A stretch of 63,390 bases of DNA. Origin: an uncultured candidate division WPS-2 bacterium. GTDB taxonomy: Bacteria; Vulcanimicrobiota; Vulcanimicrobiia; Vulcanimicrobiales; Vulcanimicrobiaceae. How positions within the stretch are numbered: position 1 is the first letter of the stretch; the number at the start of each line of letters is the position of its first letter. The DNA is taken from contig CALEYW010000044.1 in NCBI GenBank assembly GCA_937927945.1, forward strand, positions 1-63,390, read 5' to 3'. The notes beneath the pieces are model-generated. The model worked only from the letters and a program-made list of their open reading frames with translations. It was not told where the DNA came from and ran no database searches. Position numbers and translations under genes: made by a program. Positions 41,197 to 49,728 of the stretch are shown here, piece after piece.

Positions 41197-41589
41197 ATGC
41201 GGATCAAGCTCGGAACCGTCGGTCACTTCTCGCTGGCGGTTCGGGATCCCGAAGCGAGCGCCGCTTGGTGGCGCAGAAACTTCGATCTGGCTGAGATCTT
41301 CCGCTTCGACGAGGCGATCGGGATCAGCAACGACGCGATCACGATCGCGCTGTTCGCCGGCACGCCCGGGCCGCACGTGCTCGAGCACATGTCGTTCCAT
41401 CTCTTGAGCATGGACGAGCTCCGCGCGGCCCTGCGCCAGCTCAAAGGGAACGGCGTCGTGCTCGAGGACCCCGGCGACGAGATCGGACCCGAGGCGCCGG
41501 GATCGCCGCACATGGGGCTCTGGTTCCACGATCCCGACGGCTACCGCTGGGAGCTCTCGGTGCAGAACGGGGCGGCGCAGCGCGGCTGA
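41197..41589 (+). CDS. VOC (glyoxalase/dioxygenase-fold) protein
   Basis: A 130-residue single-domain VOC protein with the beta-alpha-beta repeats LGTVGHFSLAVRDPEASAAWW, MSFHLLSMDELRAALRQL and MGLWFHDPDGYRWELSV. The metal-site His/Glu positions (GHFSLAV, HMSFHL, WELSV) are mostly kept. The reaction cannot be told from the sequence. It converges with the 90-residue hypothetical gene, three bases between stops. Confidence 0.82.
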   Translation: MRIKLGTVGHFSLAVRDPEASAAWWRRNFDLAEIFRFDEAIGISNDAITIALFAGTPGPHVLEHMSFHLLSMDELRAALRQLKGNGVVLEDPGDEIGPEAPGSPHMGLWFHDPDGYRWELSVQNGAAQRG

Positions 41590-41592
41590 GCC

Positions 41593-41865
41593 TCAGCCCT
41601 CCGGCGCCTCGGGCGGGAGATCGTGGAACGTCCGCTTCGGCGCTGCCTCTTCCCGCTCGAGATCCTCGAGGAAGTAATAGACGATCTTGCGGTCGTCGAA
41701 GCCGACCTTGGCGAGTTCCCGCCCGCCGATCTCGACGACCTCATGGATGTGGCCCTCGACGCCGGCATACCGATAATTGACGTCGGTGTAGCCGGGGTCG
41801 GCCGGTTTGGGCCGGGGGGTGACCTTGGTCCCGCGCAGGGGGGTACGATGCCGATGTTCGCTCAA
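41593..41865 (-). CDS. 90-residue hypothetical protein
   Basis: TTG 41865 with a GGAG site eight bases upstream starts a 90-residue protein. After a basic, Pro-rich lead (TKVTPRPKPADPGYTDVNYRY) comes a compact domain (GHIHEVVEIGGRELAKVGFDDRKIVYYFLEDLE). I do not recognise the family. It is divergent from the carbonic anhydrase with 39 bases between starts. The longer frame upstream is the shadow of the carbonic anhydrase gene. Confidence 0.62.
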   Translation of the reverse strand: MSEHRHRTPLRGTKVTPRPKPADPGYTDVNYRYAGVEGHIHEVVEIGGRELAKVGFDDRKIVYYFLEDLEREEAAPKRTFHDLPPEAPEG

Positions 41866-41904
41866 TTGAAACGCTCCAGCATCGCCGTTCTTCGAAGGAG
41901 CCGC

Positions 41905-42462
41905 ATGATCATCGAGTACCGCGGAAAACGCCCGAAGGTGGCGTCCTCGGCGTTTGTCGCACCGACCGCCGTGCTGATCGGCGACGTCGAGATCGGTGAG
42001 GAAGCCTCGATCTGGTTCGGGACCGTGATCCGGGGCGACAACGGCCCGATCCGCATCCACGCGCGGGCCAACGTCCAGGACAACTCGGTCGTCCACGTGA
42101 GCGAGAACTGCACGACGGTGATCGAAGAGGACGTGACCGTCGGTCACTGCGCGATTCTCGAAGATTGCCACATCGGCCGCGGCGCGCTGATCGGCTCGAA
42201 CGCCGTCGTCCTCAACGGGGCCGTCGTCGGCGAGTACAGCCTCATCGCGGCGGGCGCGGTCGTCGCGGCCAACGCGCAGATCCCGCCGCGCGTCGTCGCG
42301 GCCGGCCAGCCGGCGGTCGTGAAGAAGCCGCTAGAGGGAGCCGCGGTCCATTGGGTCGAGGCCGCCGGCCCCGAGTACGTTCACCTCTCGCGGTCGTATC
42401 TGCGGCACGGGATCGGCGATCCCGAGATGCACGAGATCGCGGAGACGCACGTCGCCTCGTAA
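41905..42462 (+). CDS. Gamma-class carbonic anhydrase-like hexapeptide protein
   Basis: A 185-residue left-handed beta-helix protein with hexapeptide turns (FVAPTAVLIGDVEIGEEASIW, ALIGSNAVVLNGAVVG). The gamma-CA zinc His set is visible: VVHVSE, TVGHCAILEDCHIG. The RGDNGPIRIHARANVQD motif is standard. It hydrates CO2 or acts as a structural homologue (YrdA/PaaY group). A strong AAGGAG site precedes ATG 41905. It directly precedes the YeiH gene. Confidence 0.9.
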   Translation: MIIEYRGKRPKVASSAFVAPTAVLIGDVEIGEEASIWFGTVIRGDNGPIRIHARANVQDNSVVHVSENCTTVIEEDVTVGHCAILEDCHIGRGALIGSNAVVLNGAVVGEYSLIAAGAVVAANAQIPPRVVAAGQPAVVKKPLEGAAVHWVEAAGPEYVHLSRSYLRHGIGDPEMHEIAETHVAS

Positions 42463-43429
42463 TATCCCAGGGATCGTCGCCGCCGCAGCCGTCGCGCTGG
42501 TCGCGACGCTGCTCGCGCGGTACGTCCCGCTGCTGGGTTCGCCCGTCCTGGCGATCGTGCTCGGCATCGCCGTGCGCGCGTTCGGTCCGCTGCCGGAGCG
42601 ATGTCGACCCGGGATCGCGTTCTCCGCCCGCACGGTCCTGCAGGCCGCGATCGTGCTCTCCGGGCTCGGCCTGTCCTTCGCCGCCGTGATCCGGACCGGA
42701 CTCGGGACGCTTCCGGTGACGCTCGGCACGATCGCCGTCGCGCTGATCCTGGCGCCTCTCGTCGGCCGCCTGCTGGGTTTGCAGCAAACGCTGCGCACGC
42801 TGATCGGCGTCGGCACCGCGATCTGCGGTGCGTCGGCGATCGCCGCGGTGTCGTCGGTCATCGAACCCGAAGAAGCCGAGATCGCGCTCGCGATCGCGAC
42901 GGTCTTCTTCTACAACATCGTCGCAGTGCTCGTCTTTCCGCCGATCGGCCACGCGCTGCAGATGACGCAAGATCAATTCGGCTTGTGGGCCGGCACCGCG
43001 ATCAACGACACGTCGTCGGTCGTCGCCGCCGGCTACGTATACGGCCAGCAGGCCGGCGCGTACGCGACGATCGTGAAGCTCACGCGCGCGACGATGATCC
43101 TGCCGATCGTCGCGGGGATCGTGCTGCTGCGCGCACGCCGCCGAGGCACGAGCGGCCCGTTTCCGTGGAAACAGATCGTGCCGTGGTTCATCCTCTGGTT
43201 TCTCGTCGCCGCGCTCGCCAGCGGCGCCGGCCTGATCCCAGCCGGCTGGCACGAAGACATCGGCATCGCCTCGACGTTCCTGATCGCCGTCGCCCTCGTC
43301 GCGATCGGGCTGCAAACGGAACTCCAACGCCTCTTGCGCGCCGGCGCCCGGCCGCTCGCCTTCGGCTTCATCCTCTGGGTCGCCGTCGCACTCTCATCGC
43401 TGGCGCTGCAACGGCTGACCGGACTCTAG
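42461..43429 (+). CDS. YeiH/UPF0324 family membrane transporter, start unclear
   Basis: About 320 residues with some ten membrane helices. YeiH-family text starts at NIPGIVAAAAVALVATLL and continues LGSPVLAIVLGIAVRAFG, ALIAVG-type GVGTAICGASAIAAVSSVI and WAGTAINDTSSVVAAGY. The family exports sulfonates or related anions. No ATG, GTG or TTG lies in frame before 42557, which would cut off the first helix. The sequence CCTCGTAATATC would give the usual GTGA overlap start if a single G were restored after CGT, so a one-base deletion is suspected. Confidence 0.78.
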   Translation, partial: NIPGIVAAAAVALVATLLARYVPLLGSPVLAIVLGIAVRAFGPLPERCRPGIAFSARTVLQAAIVLSGLGLSFAAVIRTGLGTLPVTLGTIAVALILAPLVGRLLGLQQTLRTLIGVGTAICGASAIAAVSSVIEPEEAEIALAIATVFFYNIVAVLVFPPIGHALQMTQDQFGLWAGTAINDTSSVVAAGYVYGQQAGAYATIVKLTRATMILPIVAGIVLLRARRRGTSGPFPWKQIVPWFILWFLVAALASGAGLIPAGWHEDIGIASTFLIAVALVAIGLQTELQRLLRAGARPLAFGFILWVAVALSSLALQRLTGL

Positions 43430-43430
43430 C

Positions 43431-43540
43431 TGCCTCATCGCGCAGCCGGTGCTCAGTCGTCAGATTCGCCGGCTCGAGCGCGAGCCGGGCGTCACGCTGA
43501 TCGATCGGGTAGCCTCGACGGCGCTCACACCCCGCTTGCG
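43431..43540 (+). pseudogene. LysR regulator HTH fragment
   Basis: In frame from 43431: CLIAQPVLSRQIRRLERE then PGVTLIDRVAS and ALTPRL. This is the recognition-helix and wing part of a LysR N-terminal domain (usual text: IAQPALSRQIRRLE...GVTLFDR). The start and the whole effector domain are missing, and the piece runs into the opposite PuuD-like gene. A LysR gene often neighbours yeiH (yeiE in enteric bacteria), so this is likely a relic of the transporter's regulator. Confidence 0.55.
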
Positions 43541-44235
43541 TCGGCGAAACCTCGGAAAATCGCGCGGCTTGCGCCGTCGTCGAGATCTCGCGTCGACTCC
43601 GGATGCCACTGCACGGCGAGCCAAAACCGGGACGCGAAGCGTGCTTCGAGGGCTTCCACAATTCCGTCGGGTGTGCGGCCCACGATTCGCAAGTCGGCGG
43701 CGCAGACGTCGGCCGATTGATGGTGGCGCGCACCGGTTACGAGTTCCGTCGCGTCTACGATCGTGGCCAGCCGGCTATCGGCCTCGATCCGCACGACATG
43801 CTCGGCGATGAGACCGCGCTCGGTACGCGCATCTGCGAGGCGCACTTCGTGGCGAACCGTCGCTCGATTGCGCAGCGCCGACGGAATGTCTGCGATCAGC
43901 GTCCCGCCGAACGCGACGTTCGCGATTTGCAATCCGCGGCAGATGCAGAGCGTCGGCATCCGGCGTTCGCGGGCTGCGTGCAGCAGGTCCGTTTCGAGGC
44001 GGTCGCGCTCCGGCTCGACGCCGGTGACCAACGGCGACGGCAGCGCGCCGTATGCCGCCGGATCGACGTCGGCACCGCCGGTCACCAGCAGACCGCTCGC
44101 GTTATTCAGCGCGCTCAGGGCATCCACGCCCGGCTCGATCCGCACCGGATCAGCGCCGGCTTCGCGCAACGCCTCAAAATACTCGACCGGGTCTTGGCCG
44201 CGCGATGCAGTGACCAGAATGCGGGGCGGTTTCAC
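43525..44235 (-). CDS. Gamma-glutamyl-GABA hydrolase-like class I glutamine amidotransferase (PuuD type)
   Basis: A 236-residue peptidase C26-family enzyme. The nucleophile Cys is in LCICRGLQIANVAFGG, the catalytic His/Glu in VQWHPEST, and LLVTGGADVDPAAYG is the family's oxyanion-region motif. PuuD hydrolyses gamma-glutamyl-GABA in putrescine breakdown; homologues cleave other gamma-glutamyl compounds. No other putrescine genes lie nearby, so the substrate is open. It is followed by a VOC gene on the same strand. Confidence 0.88.
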   Translation of the reverse strand: MKPPRILVTASRGQDPVEYFEALREAGADPVRIEPGVDALSALNNASGLLVTGGADVDPAAYGALPSPLVTGVEPERDRLETDLLHAARERRMPTLCICRGLQIANVAFGGTLIADIPSALRNRATVRHEVRLADARTERGLIAEHVVRIEADSRLATIVDATELVTGARHHQSADVCAADLRIVGRTPDGIVEALEARFASRFWLAVQWHPESTRDLDDGASRAIFRGFADASGV

Positions 44236-44242
44236 GCGCCGG

Positions 44243-44590
44243 TCAGCGAGCGAAGACTTCGATCGTGTAGTGGTCGGGGTCGGTCACGAACATCGCGCGG
44301 CCGCCGCCGTCGCGGTCGTAAGTCTTGGCGCCGGCGCGCTCGGCGATCACCTCGAGCGCCGCGGGGTCGAGAACGCGAAGTCCGAGCTCGAACTTGGCGC
44401 GCTCGGTCGGCGGAGCGTGTTCGAACACGAGCGTGAAGTCGCCGAACGTGATGCGGATCGCATCGCCGTGCCGGACGGGATCGACGCCGAGCACGTCGCG
44501 GTAGAACGTTTCGGTGGTGTCGATGTCGGCGACGCCGAGCGTCAGTTCGGCGGGGACGATCCCGCTCGTGGCATGCATTCCGTTGCTCAT
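44243..44590 (-). CDS. VOC-family protein
   Basis: A 115-residue glyoxalase-fold protein (ELTLGVADIDTTETFYRDVLG, VFEHAPPTERAKFELGLRV, RAMFVTDPDHYTIEVFAR). The C-terminal Glu and other metal-site positions fit VOC enzymes. Length and the single domain suggest a homodimer. Its start lies four bases from the dnaB stop, so it may be read from the same transcript. Function unknown. Confidence 0.82.
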   Translation of the reverse strand: MSNGMHATSGIVPAELTLGVADIDTTETFYRDVLGVDPVRHGDAIRITFGDFTLVFEHAPPTERAKFELGLRVLDPAALEVIAERAGAKTYDRDGGGRAMFVTDPDHYTIEVFAR

Positions 44591-44594
44591 CTTC

Positions 44595-45965
44595 CTACGG
44601 GTTGGGGTAGTGCGACTCGTCGCCGTACGCGAGGAACAGCGTGTGTTCCGGCTGGAATCGCAGCGGGATCGTCCCGACCTTCCCGTTGCGATGTTTCGCG
44701 ATGATCAATTCCGTCTTGTCCGGTTCCGCCGACGTCTCTTTGTTGTAGTACACGTCGCGATACAAGAACGTCACGATATCCGCTTCTTGCTCGATTGCTC
44801 CGCTGTCGCGTAAGTCTGACAAAAGTGGGCGTTTGTCGGCGCGCGTTTCGACGGCGCGGTTCAGCTGGGCGAGGGCGACGATCGGTACTTCGAGATCTTT
44901 CGCCGTCGCCTTGAGCGTGCGGCAGATGTCGGAGAGTTCTTCGTTGCGGTTCACTTGGCGGCCGAGCGTCGCGGGGCGCACGAGCTGGAGATAGTCGATG
45001 AAGACGCAGGCCAGGCCGTGCGCGCTCTTGAGACGGCGGAGCCGGCTGCGGATCTCGGTGACGGTGACGGCGCCGGAATCGTCGAGATAGATCGGGAGCT
45101 CGTGCAGCACGCCCATCGCGTGGCCGATTTTCTCCCAATCGCGGTCGGCGATCGCGCCGCGCCGCAGCTTCGAGGCGTCGAGTCTCGCCTCCGACGAAAG
45201 CAGACGCTCGACGAGCTCCTGCTTCGTCATTTCGAGCGAGAACACGGCGACGGGTTTCTTCTCGTCCTTCGCCGCGGCGACGGCCATGTTGAGCGCGAGC
45301 GACGTCTTGCCCATCGCGGGGCGGGCGGCGAGAATCACCAGGTTGCCGGGCTGCCAGCCCGCGGTGTAGTCGTCGATGTCGCGATAGCCCGACGTGACGC
45401 CGGTGCGGTCGCCCTTCTGCTCGTGACGGCGTTCGAGCGATTGGAACACGCCCAGCAGCAGCGACGGGACGGTCGCGAACGCGTTGCGGTCACTACGGTT
45501 GCCGACTTCGTAGACGACCTGCTCGGCGCGGTCGAGCGCTCCCGGCACGTCGTCTTCGGATTCGAAGCCGAGCTGCGTGATCTGGGTCCCCGCGTGAATG
45601 AGGCCGCGCAGGCTGGCCTTCTCGCGCACGATGCGCGCGTAGTACTCGGCCGACGCGGCGGTCGGCACGGTATCCATCAACGAGTTGACATACGCCATCC
45701 CGCCGATCTTGTCGAGCAGTCCGCGATTCTTGAGTTCGCCCGCGAGCGCGACCTTGTCGAGCGGTTCGCCGCGTTCGTACAGCGCGAAGAGGGCGAGATA
45801 GATCGTCTCGTGCAGCGGCGCGTGGAAGTCGGCGGGCTGCACGATCTCGCTGACCGTCGCCATCATCTCCTTGTCGACCAGGATCGAGCCGAGCAAGGCC
45901 ATCTCCGCCTCGAGGTTGTTGGGCGGGATGCGGTCGACGCTGGAGACGAACGAAGCGACGTTCAC
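44595..45965 (-). CDS. dnaB: Replicative DNA helicase
   Basis: A 456-residue hexameric helicase. The N-terminal DnaB domain (PPNNLEAEMALLGSILVD) is followed by the RecA-like motor with Walker A AARPAMGKTSLALNMA, the FSLEMTKQELVERLLSSEA stretch, Walker B VFIDYLQLV and the DnaB signature SDLRDSGAIEQEADIV. It unwinds DNA ahead of the fork. Its ATG overlaps the lonC stop (ATGA), giving translational coupling in an rpsR-rplI-lonC-dnaB operon. Confidence 0.97.
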   Translation of the reverse strand: MNVASFVSSVDRIPPNNLEAEMALLGSILVDKEMMATVSEIVQPADFHAPLHETIYLALFALYERGEPLDKVALAGELKNRGLLDKIGGMAYVNSLMDTVPTAASAEYYARIVREKASLRGLIHAGTQITQLGFESEDDVPGALDRAEQVVYEVGNRSDRNAFATVPSLLLGVFQSLERRHEQKGDRTGVTSGYRDIDDYTAGWQPGNLVILAARPAMGKTSLALNMAVAAAKDEKKPVAVFSLEMTKQELVERLLSSEARLDASKLRRGAIADRDWEKIGHAMGVLHELPIYLDDSGAVTVTEIRSRLRRLKSAHGLACVFIDYLQLVRPATLGRQVNRNEELSDICRTLKATAKDLEVPIVALAQLNRAVETRADKRPLLSDLRDSGAIEQEADIVTFLYRDVYYNKETSAEPDKTELIIAKHRNGKVGTIPLRFQPEHTLFLAYGDESHYPNP

Positions 45966-47875
45966 CGGGAGACCCTCGTGCGGGATCGGGAGCGGAGCGC
46001 GGGTGGGGCCGGGACGCGCAGGCCGAGCGCGGCGAGCGCCTCGACGACCGTGCCGACCGGGACGACTTCGATGCCCTCGGGCGTCGCCTCGATCTCCCGC
46101 GCATTCTCGCGCGGGATCACGATCGCCCGCATCCCAGCCTGTCGCGCAGCATACAGTTTTTCCACGATGCCGCCGACGGCGCGCACGTTGCCCGCGAGCG
46201 AGACCTCACCGGTGACTGCGACGTCCTGCGGCAGGGCGACGCGGGCCAGAGCGCTGTGCAGTGCCAAAAAGAAGGCAAGGCCGGCCGAAGGACCGTCGAT
46301 GTTGCCGCCGCCGACGACGTTCACGTGCAGATCCCAATCGGCCGGGTCGGTGCCGGTGATCGCGCGAATCACCGACGCCGCGTTGAAGACGGCGTCGCGC
46401 GCCATCGACCCGGCCGTATCGTTGAAGCGCACGGAGCCCTTGTGCGGATCGCGTGCGGGAAAGGCGGCAGCTTCGATCTCGACGATCGATCCGACGTATT
46501 GCAGCACGCCCAACCCGTGCGCCTTGCCGATCTCCTTGACCCGGCGCGCGCGGGTCGTCGTGTGCTGCACGATGCGGCCGGCCTGCACGACCTCGAGCAC
46601 GTCGTCGTCACGGACGGCGGCCGCGCGTCCGCCGCCGCTGCGTTCGAGCGCGTGCCCATAGGCATCGGCGAGAATCTGCACGGCCTTGCGCCCTTCGATC
46701 GTATAGGACGCGACCATGTTCGCCACGCGCCGGCTGACCTTGGCGCCCAAGCGCTGCGCCGCTTCGCGCACGATGCGGGAGACCTGCGTCTGGGTGAGTG
46801 GTTCGAAGTAGACCGCGGCACAGCGCGAACGGATCGCGGCGTCGATCGCATCCGGATCGCGCGTCGTCGCTCCGATGAGCACGAAATCGGCCGGCGCGCC
46901 GTCGCGGAAGAGCTTCTTCACGTAGGCCGGGACGTTGGGATCGTGCTCGTCGTAGTACGACGATTCGAAACTGACCCGCTTGTCTTCGAGGACCTTGAGC
47001 AGCCGCGTTTGCATCGCCGGATCCATCTCGCCGATCTCGTCGATGAACAGGACGCCGCCGTGCGCCCGCGTCACCAGGCCCAGTTTCGGCTCGGGGACGC
47101 CGCCCTCGGCGAAGTCCCGCCGCGCGCCCTGATAGATCGGATCGTGCACGCTGCCCAGCAGTGGGTTCGTGGTCTCCCGATGGTCCCAGCGCAGCGTGGT
47201 GCCGGCAGCTTCGACGAACGGCGCGTTCGCGGCGAACGGCGCGTGCGGGCGTCGCTTCGCAATCTCGAGCGCCAGGCGCGCCACGGTCGTCTTGCCGACG
47301 CCGGGCGGACCGTAGAGGATGACGTGCTGCGGGTAGGGCGAGGCGAGCTTGGCGAGCAGCGCCTTGATCGCGGCTTCCTCTCCGACGACCTGGTCGAGTG
47401 ATTTCGGGCGCAGCACGTCGAGCGCGGCGCGAGCGAGGCCGCGCGCATCGAGCGCCTCGAGTTCGTGAAGGCGCTGCTGCGTCGCGGGCGTCTCGGGACC
47501 GGCGTCCTCGCGCAGCGCTTCCAGGCGAAGTTCGCGCAGATAGTCCTGATGACGCGCGACCATCTTCGCGTTCACCTTGGCCTCGAGCCGGTCGCCGACG
47601 GCGCGCTGCGCGACGAGGTCGCCCAGACGATCCTCGATCTCGGCGATGACCTTCTTGTACTGCGCTTTCGCCGGACGCGTCTCGAGGGCGGGATCCTCGA
47701 ACACCAGACGCGAGAGCGCGAGCAGGCGATCCGGGATCGCCTGCGAGCGCATCTCTTTGAGCGTGCCGAGCTTGCCGGCGCGCATGACGACCTTCTCGGT
47801 CCCCAGCGCCTCCGCGAGGACGTCGTACAGCGCCGCGATCTCGCGGCGCAGCTTCTCGTCCGCGCTCAGTCGCAC
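45962..47875 (-). CDS. lonC: Lon-family ATP-dependent protease (LonC type)
   Basis: A 637-residue protein with an N-terminal helical region (1-150), an AAA+ module (VILYGPPGVGKTTVARLAL, GGVLFIDEIGEMD, sensor IGATTRDPDAID) and an S16 protease domain whose Ser/Lys dyad lies in NIDGPSAGLAFFLAL and NVRAVGGIVEKLYAAR. The insert in the AAA module and the lack of the LonA N-domain fit LonC, which in Firmicutes-like genomes sits between rplI and dnaB, as here. GTG 47875 overlaps the rplI stop by one base. Confidence 0.9.
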   Translation of the reverse strand: MRLSADEKLRREIAALYDVLAEALGTEKVVMRAGKLGTLKEMRSQAIPDRLLALSRLVFEDPALETRPAKAQYKKVIAEIEDRLGDLVAQRAVGDRLEAKVNAKMVARHQDYLRELRLEALREDAGPETPATQQRLHELEALDARGLARAALDVLRPKSLDQVVGEEAAIKALLAKLASPYPQHVILYGPPGVGKTTVARLALEIAKRRPHAPFAANAPFVEAAGTTLRWDHRETTNPLLGSVHDPIYQGARRDFAEGGVPEPKLGLVTRAHGGVLFIDEIGEMDPAMQTRLLKVLEDKRVSFESSYYDEHDPNVPAYVKKLFRDGAPADFVLIGATTRDPDAIDAAIRSRCAAVYFEPLTQTQVSRIVREAAQRLGAKVSRRVANMVASYTIEGRKAVQILADAYGHALERSGGGRAAAVRDDDVLEVVQAGRIVQHTTTRARRVKEIGKAHGLGVLQYVGSIVEIEAAAFPARDPHKGSVRFNDTAGSMARDAVFNAASVIRAITGTDPADWDLHVNVVGGGNIDGPSAGLAFFLALHSALARVALPQDVAVTGEVSLAGNVRAVGGIVEKLYAARQAGMRAIVIPRENAREIEATPEGIEVVPVGTVVEALAALGLRVPAPPALRSRSRTRVSR

Positions 47876-48324
47876 TATTTCAGCGCGACGACTTGCACCG
47901 CGGATTTGGCGACGATGTTGTTGCCCAGACGAATCTCGACCGGGTACGTCCCCAGCGCCTTGATGCCGTCTTTCATCTCGATCTTGTGACGATCGATCGT
48001 GACGCCGATCTGCTCGTGCAGGGCGTCCGCGACTTGGGCATTCGTGACCGTGCCGAAGAGGCGGCCGTTGCCGCCGGCCTTCGCCGACACCTTGATGATC
48101 GTCTGCTCGAGCTGCGTGGCGACGTCTTGAGCGTTGGCGACCTCTTCGGCCTGCTTGCGCTTCTTGGCGTGCTGCTGCTGCTCGAGCTGCTTCATCGCGC
48201 CGGGCGTCGCGACGACGGCGAGACCCTGACGAAGCAGGTAGTTGTTGGCGTAGCCGTCTTTGACGTCGACGAGCGACCCGCGCGAGCCGAGCGGCTTGAC
48301 GTCGCTGGTGAGAATGACCTTCAC
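47875..48324 (-). CDS. rplI: 50S ribosomal protein bL9
   Basis: 149 residues. The N-terminal domain MKVILTSDVKPLGSRGSLVDV and KDGYANNYLLRQGLA is the bL9 signature; a long linker helix and a C-terminal rRNA-binding domain (KAGGNGRLFGTVTNAQVADAL) follow. The length is normal. It binds 23S rRNA near the L1 stalk base. It is 10 bases after rpsR and one base overlaps lonC. Confidence 0.97.
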   Translation of the reverse strand: MKVILTSDVKPLGSRGSLVDVKDGYANNYLLRQGLAVVATPGAMKQLEQQQHAKKRKQAEEVANAQDVATQLEQTIIKVSAKAGGNGRLFGTVTNAQVADALHEQIGVTIDRHKIEMKDGIKALGTYPVEIRLGNNIVAKSAVQVVALK

Positions 48325-48334
48325 GACGCCGCTC

Positions 48335-48589
48335 CTACTGCACTACGAACGGGAGAAGAGCGATGATGCGGGCGCGCTTCACGGCGGTGGTCAGCGCGCG
48401 CTGATGCGAGGCGCAATTCCCGGAGATGCGGCGCGGCAGAATCTTACCGCGTTCGCTGATGTACTTGCGCAGACGCGTCGTGTCCTTATAGTCGAACTCG
48501 TGTTGCTTGTCGGCGCAGGAATTACAGACTTTTCGCTTCGGCCGGCGATCTTTTTTCGCGGCGGCGCGCTTGCCCTTGGGTGGCGGCAT
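48335..48589 (-). CDS. rpsR: 30S ribosomal protein bS18
   Basis: 84 residues from ATG 48589 (MPPPKGKRAAAKKDRRPKRK). A CNSC pair precedes the conserved core DYKDTTRLRKYISERGKILP and RRISGNCASHQRALTTAVKR. The Cys residues suggest the zinc-binding form. bS18 normally follows rpsF and ssb; neither is here, and rpsR is the first gene of its operon behind a 155-base leader. Confidence 0.97.
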   Translation of the reverse strand: MPPPKGKRAAAKKDRRPKRKVCNSCADKQHEFDYKDTTRLRKYISERGKILPRRISGNCASHQRALTTAVKRARIIALLPFVVQ

Positions 48590-48670
48590 GGGGGTGAACC
48601 TCGTGGTGATGTAGGTGGAAAACGGTCCCCTCGCCAGGCCGAACGCCGGGCTGAGGACCCTACACACGTA

Positions 48671-48701
48671 GCGCTCGAGAGCGCCACGACCCCGGGGTCG
48701 T
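48671..48701 (-). other. Paired palindromes in the rpsR leader RNA
   Basis: GCGCTC-GA-GAGCGC (48671-48684) and the perfect 16-base ACGACCCCGGGGTCGT (48686-48701) stand side by side in the transcribed leader of rpsR-rplI-lonC-dnaB. They could fold into two adjacent hairpins. A ribosomal-protein autoregulatory leader is possible, but I cannot match a named motif. Confidence 0.45.
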
Positions 48702-48743
48702 CCGAAAGACGACGGCCGGCGCCGCCCGGAGGCAGCAAAGGCG

Positions 48744-48772
48744 ATGATACCATTTCTGCCTCCCCCTGCCAA
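48744..48772 (-). promoter_or_regulatory. Sigma-70-type promoter of the rpsR operon
   Basis: On the minus strand TTGGCA (48772-48767) and TATCAT (48749-48744) are 17 bases apart, a near-consensus housekeeping promoter. It would start transcription near 48737, about 148 bases upstream of the rpsR ATG. The 284-base interval 48590-48873 holds no other gene. Confidence 0.75.
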
Positions 48773-48873
48773 TCCCGACCAAGGTCGCTGGTGACTAGGG
48801 GGCTGGCGAGAGGGTGGACCTTTCGCCGCGCCCGAACCGCAGGCGGTCGGTCTAGCAAGGAGCTCAGCCAGCG

Positions 48874-49728
48874 ATGGACTACCGCAAGAAGTTTCTCGTC
48901 GAGCCCGAGAGCCGAGTCCGCCTCGACGAGATCGATCCTTCCTATACCGGGAAGCACGACGACGAGGCCGCAGCGCGCCCGGTTCTGCAGGATCGGCTCG
49001 AGCGGCTTCAGCGCCTGCAGTATCTCCTCTACGCCGAGAGCAAGCGGTCGGTGCTCATCGTGCTGCAAGCGATGGACGCGGGCGGAAAAGACGGTACGAT
49101 CCGGCACGTCTTGGGCGTGATGAACCCGCAAGGCGCGTACGTGCATGCGTTCAAGGAGCCGACGTACGAGGAGGCGGCGCACGATTTCCTGTGGCGCGCG
49201 CACCGCGTCGCGCCGGCCCGCAGCCAAGTGGGGATCTTCAACCGCTCGCACTACGAAGACGTGCTGGTTCCGCGGGTGCACGACCTGGTCCCCAAAGACG
49301 TGTGGTCGAAGCGCTACGACCGTATCGTCGAGTTCGAGAAGAATCTCGTCCAGAGCGGCACGCACATCCTCAAATTCTTTCTGCACATCAGCGCGGAGGA
49401 GCAGCTGCGGCGGTTCAAAGCCCGGCTCGAGGACCCGCATCACCAATGGAAGATCAGTGAGTCCGACTACACCGAGCGCGCGTACTGGGACGACTACACG
49501 CGCGCCTACGAAGCGGCGCTCGAGAAAACGAGCACCGAGCGCGCACCGTGGTACGTCATCCCCGCGAACCACAAGTGGTTTCGCGACCTCGCGATCGCGA
49601 AGATCGTCGTCGACACGCTCGAGTCACTCGATATGAAGTATCCGCCGCCGTCGGTCGACATCGCCGAGATCGCGCGGAAGTACCACGCGGCTACTGCGAG
49701 TGCTGCAGCTCGTACACCTCGAGGCTGA
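48874..49728 (+). CDS. Polyphosphate kinase 2 family enzyme
   Basis: A 284-residue PPK2-fold kinase. Walker A is QAMDAGGKDGTIRHVL, Walker B region FNRSHYEDVLVPRVH, and the lid KFFLHISAEEQLRRFKARL. Helix DPHHQWKISESDYTERAYWDDY is the usual specificity segment of the shorter class, which phosphorylates AMP and ADP with polyphosphate. It makes nucleotides from polyphosphate in the cytoplasm. An AGGAG site precedes ATG 48874. Its last 38 bases overlap the convergent gene. Confidence 0.92.
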   Translation: MDYRKKFLVEPESRVRLDEIDPSYTGKHDDEAAARPVLQDRLERLQRLQYLLYAESKRSVLIVLQAMDAGGKDGTIRHVLGVMNPQGAYVHAFKEPTYEEAAHDFLWRAHRVAPARSQVGIFNRSHYEDVLVPRVHDLVPKDVWSKRYDRIVEFEKNLVQSGTHILKFFLHISAEEQLRRFKARLEDPHHQWKISESDYTERAYWDDYTRAYEAALEKTSTERAPWYVIPANHKWFRDLAIAKIVVDTLESLDMKYPPPSVDIAEIARKYHAATASAAARTPRG

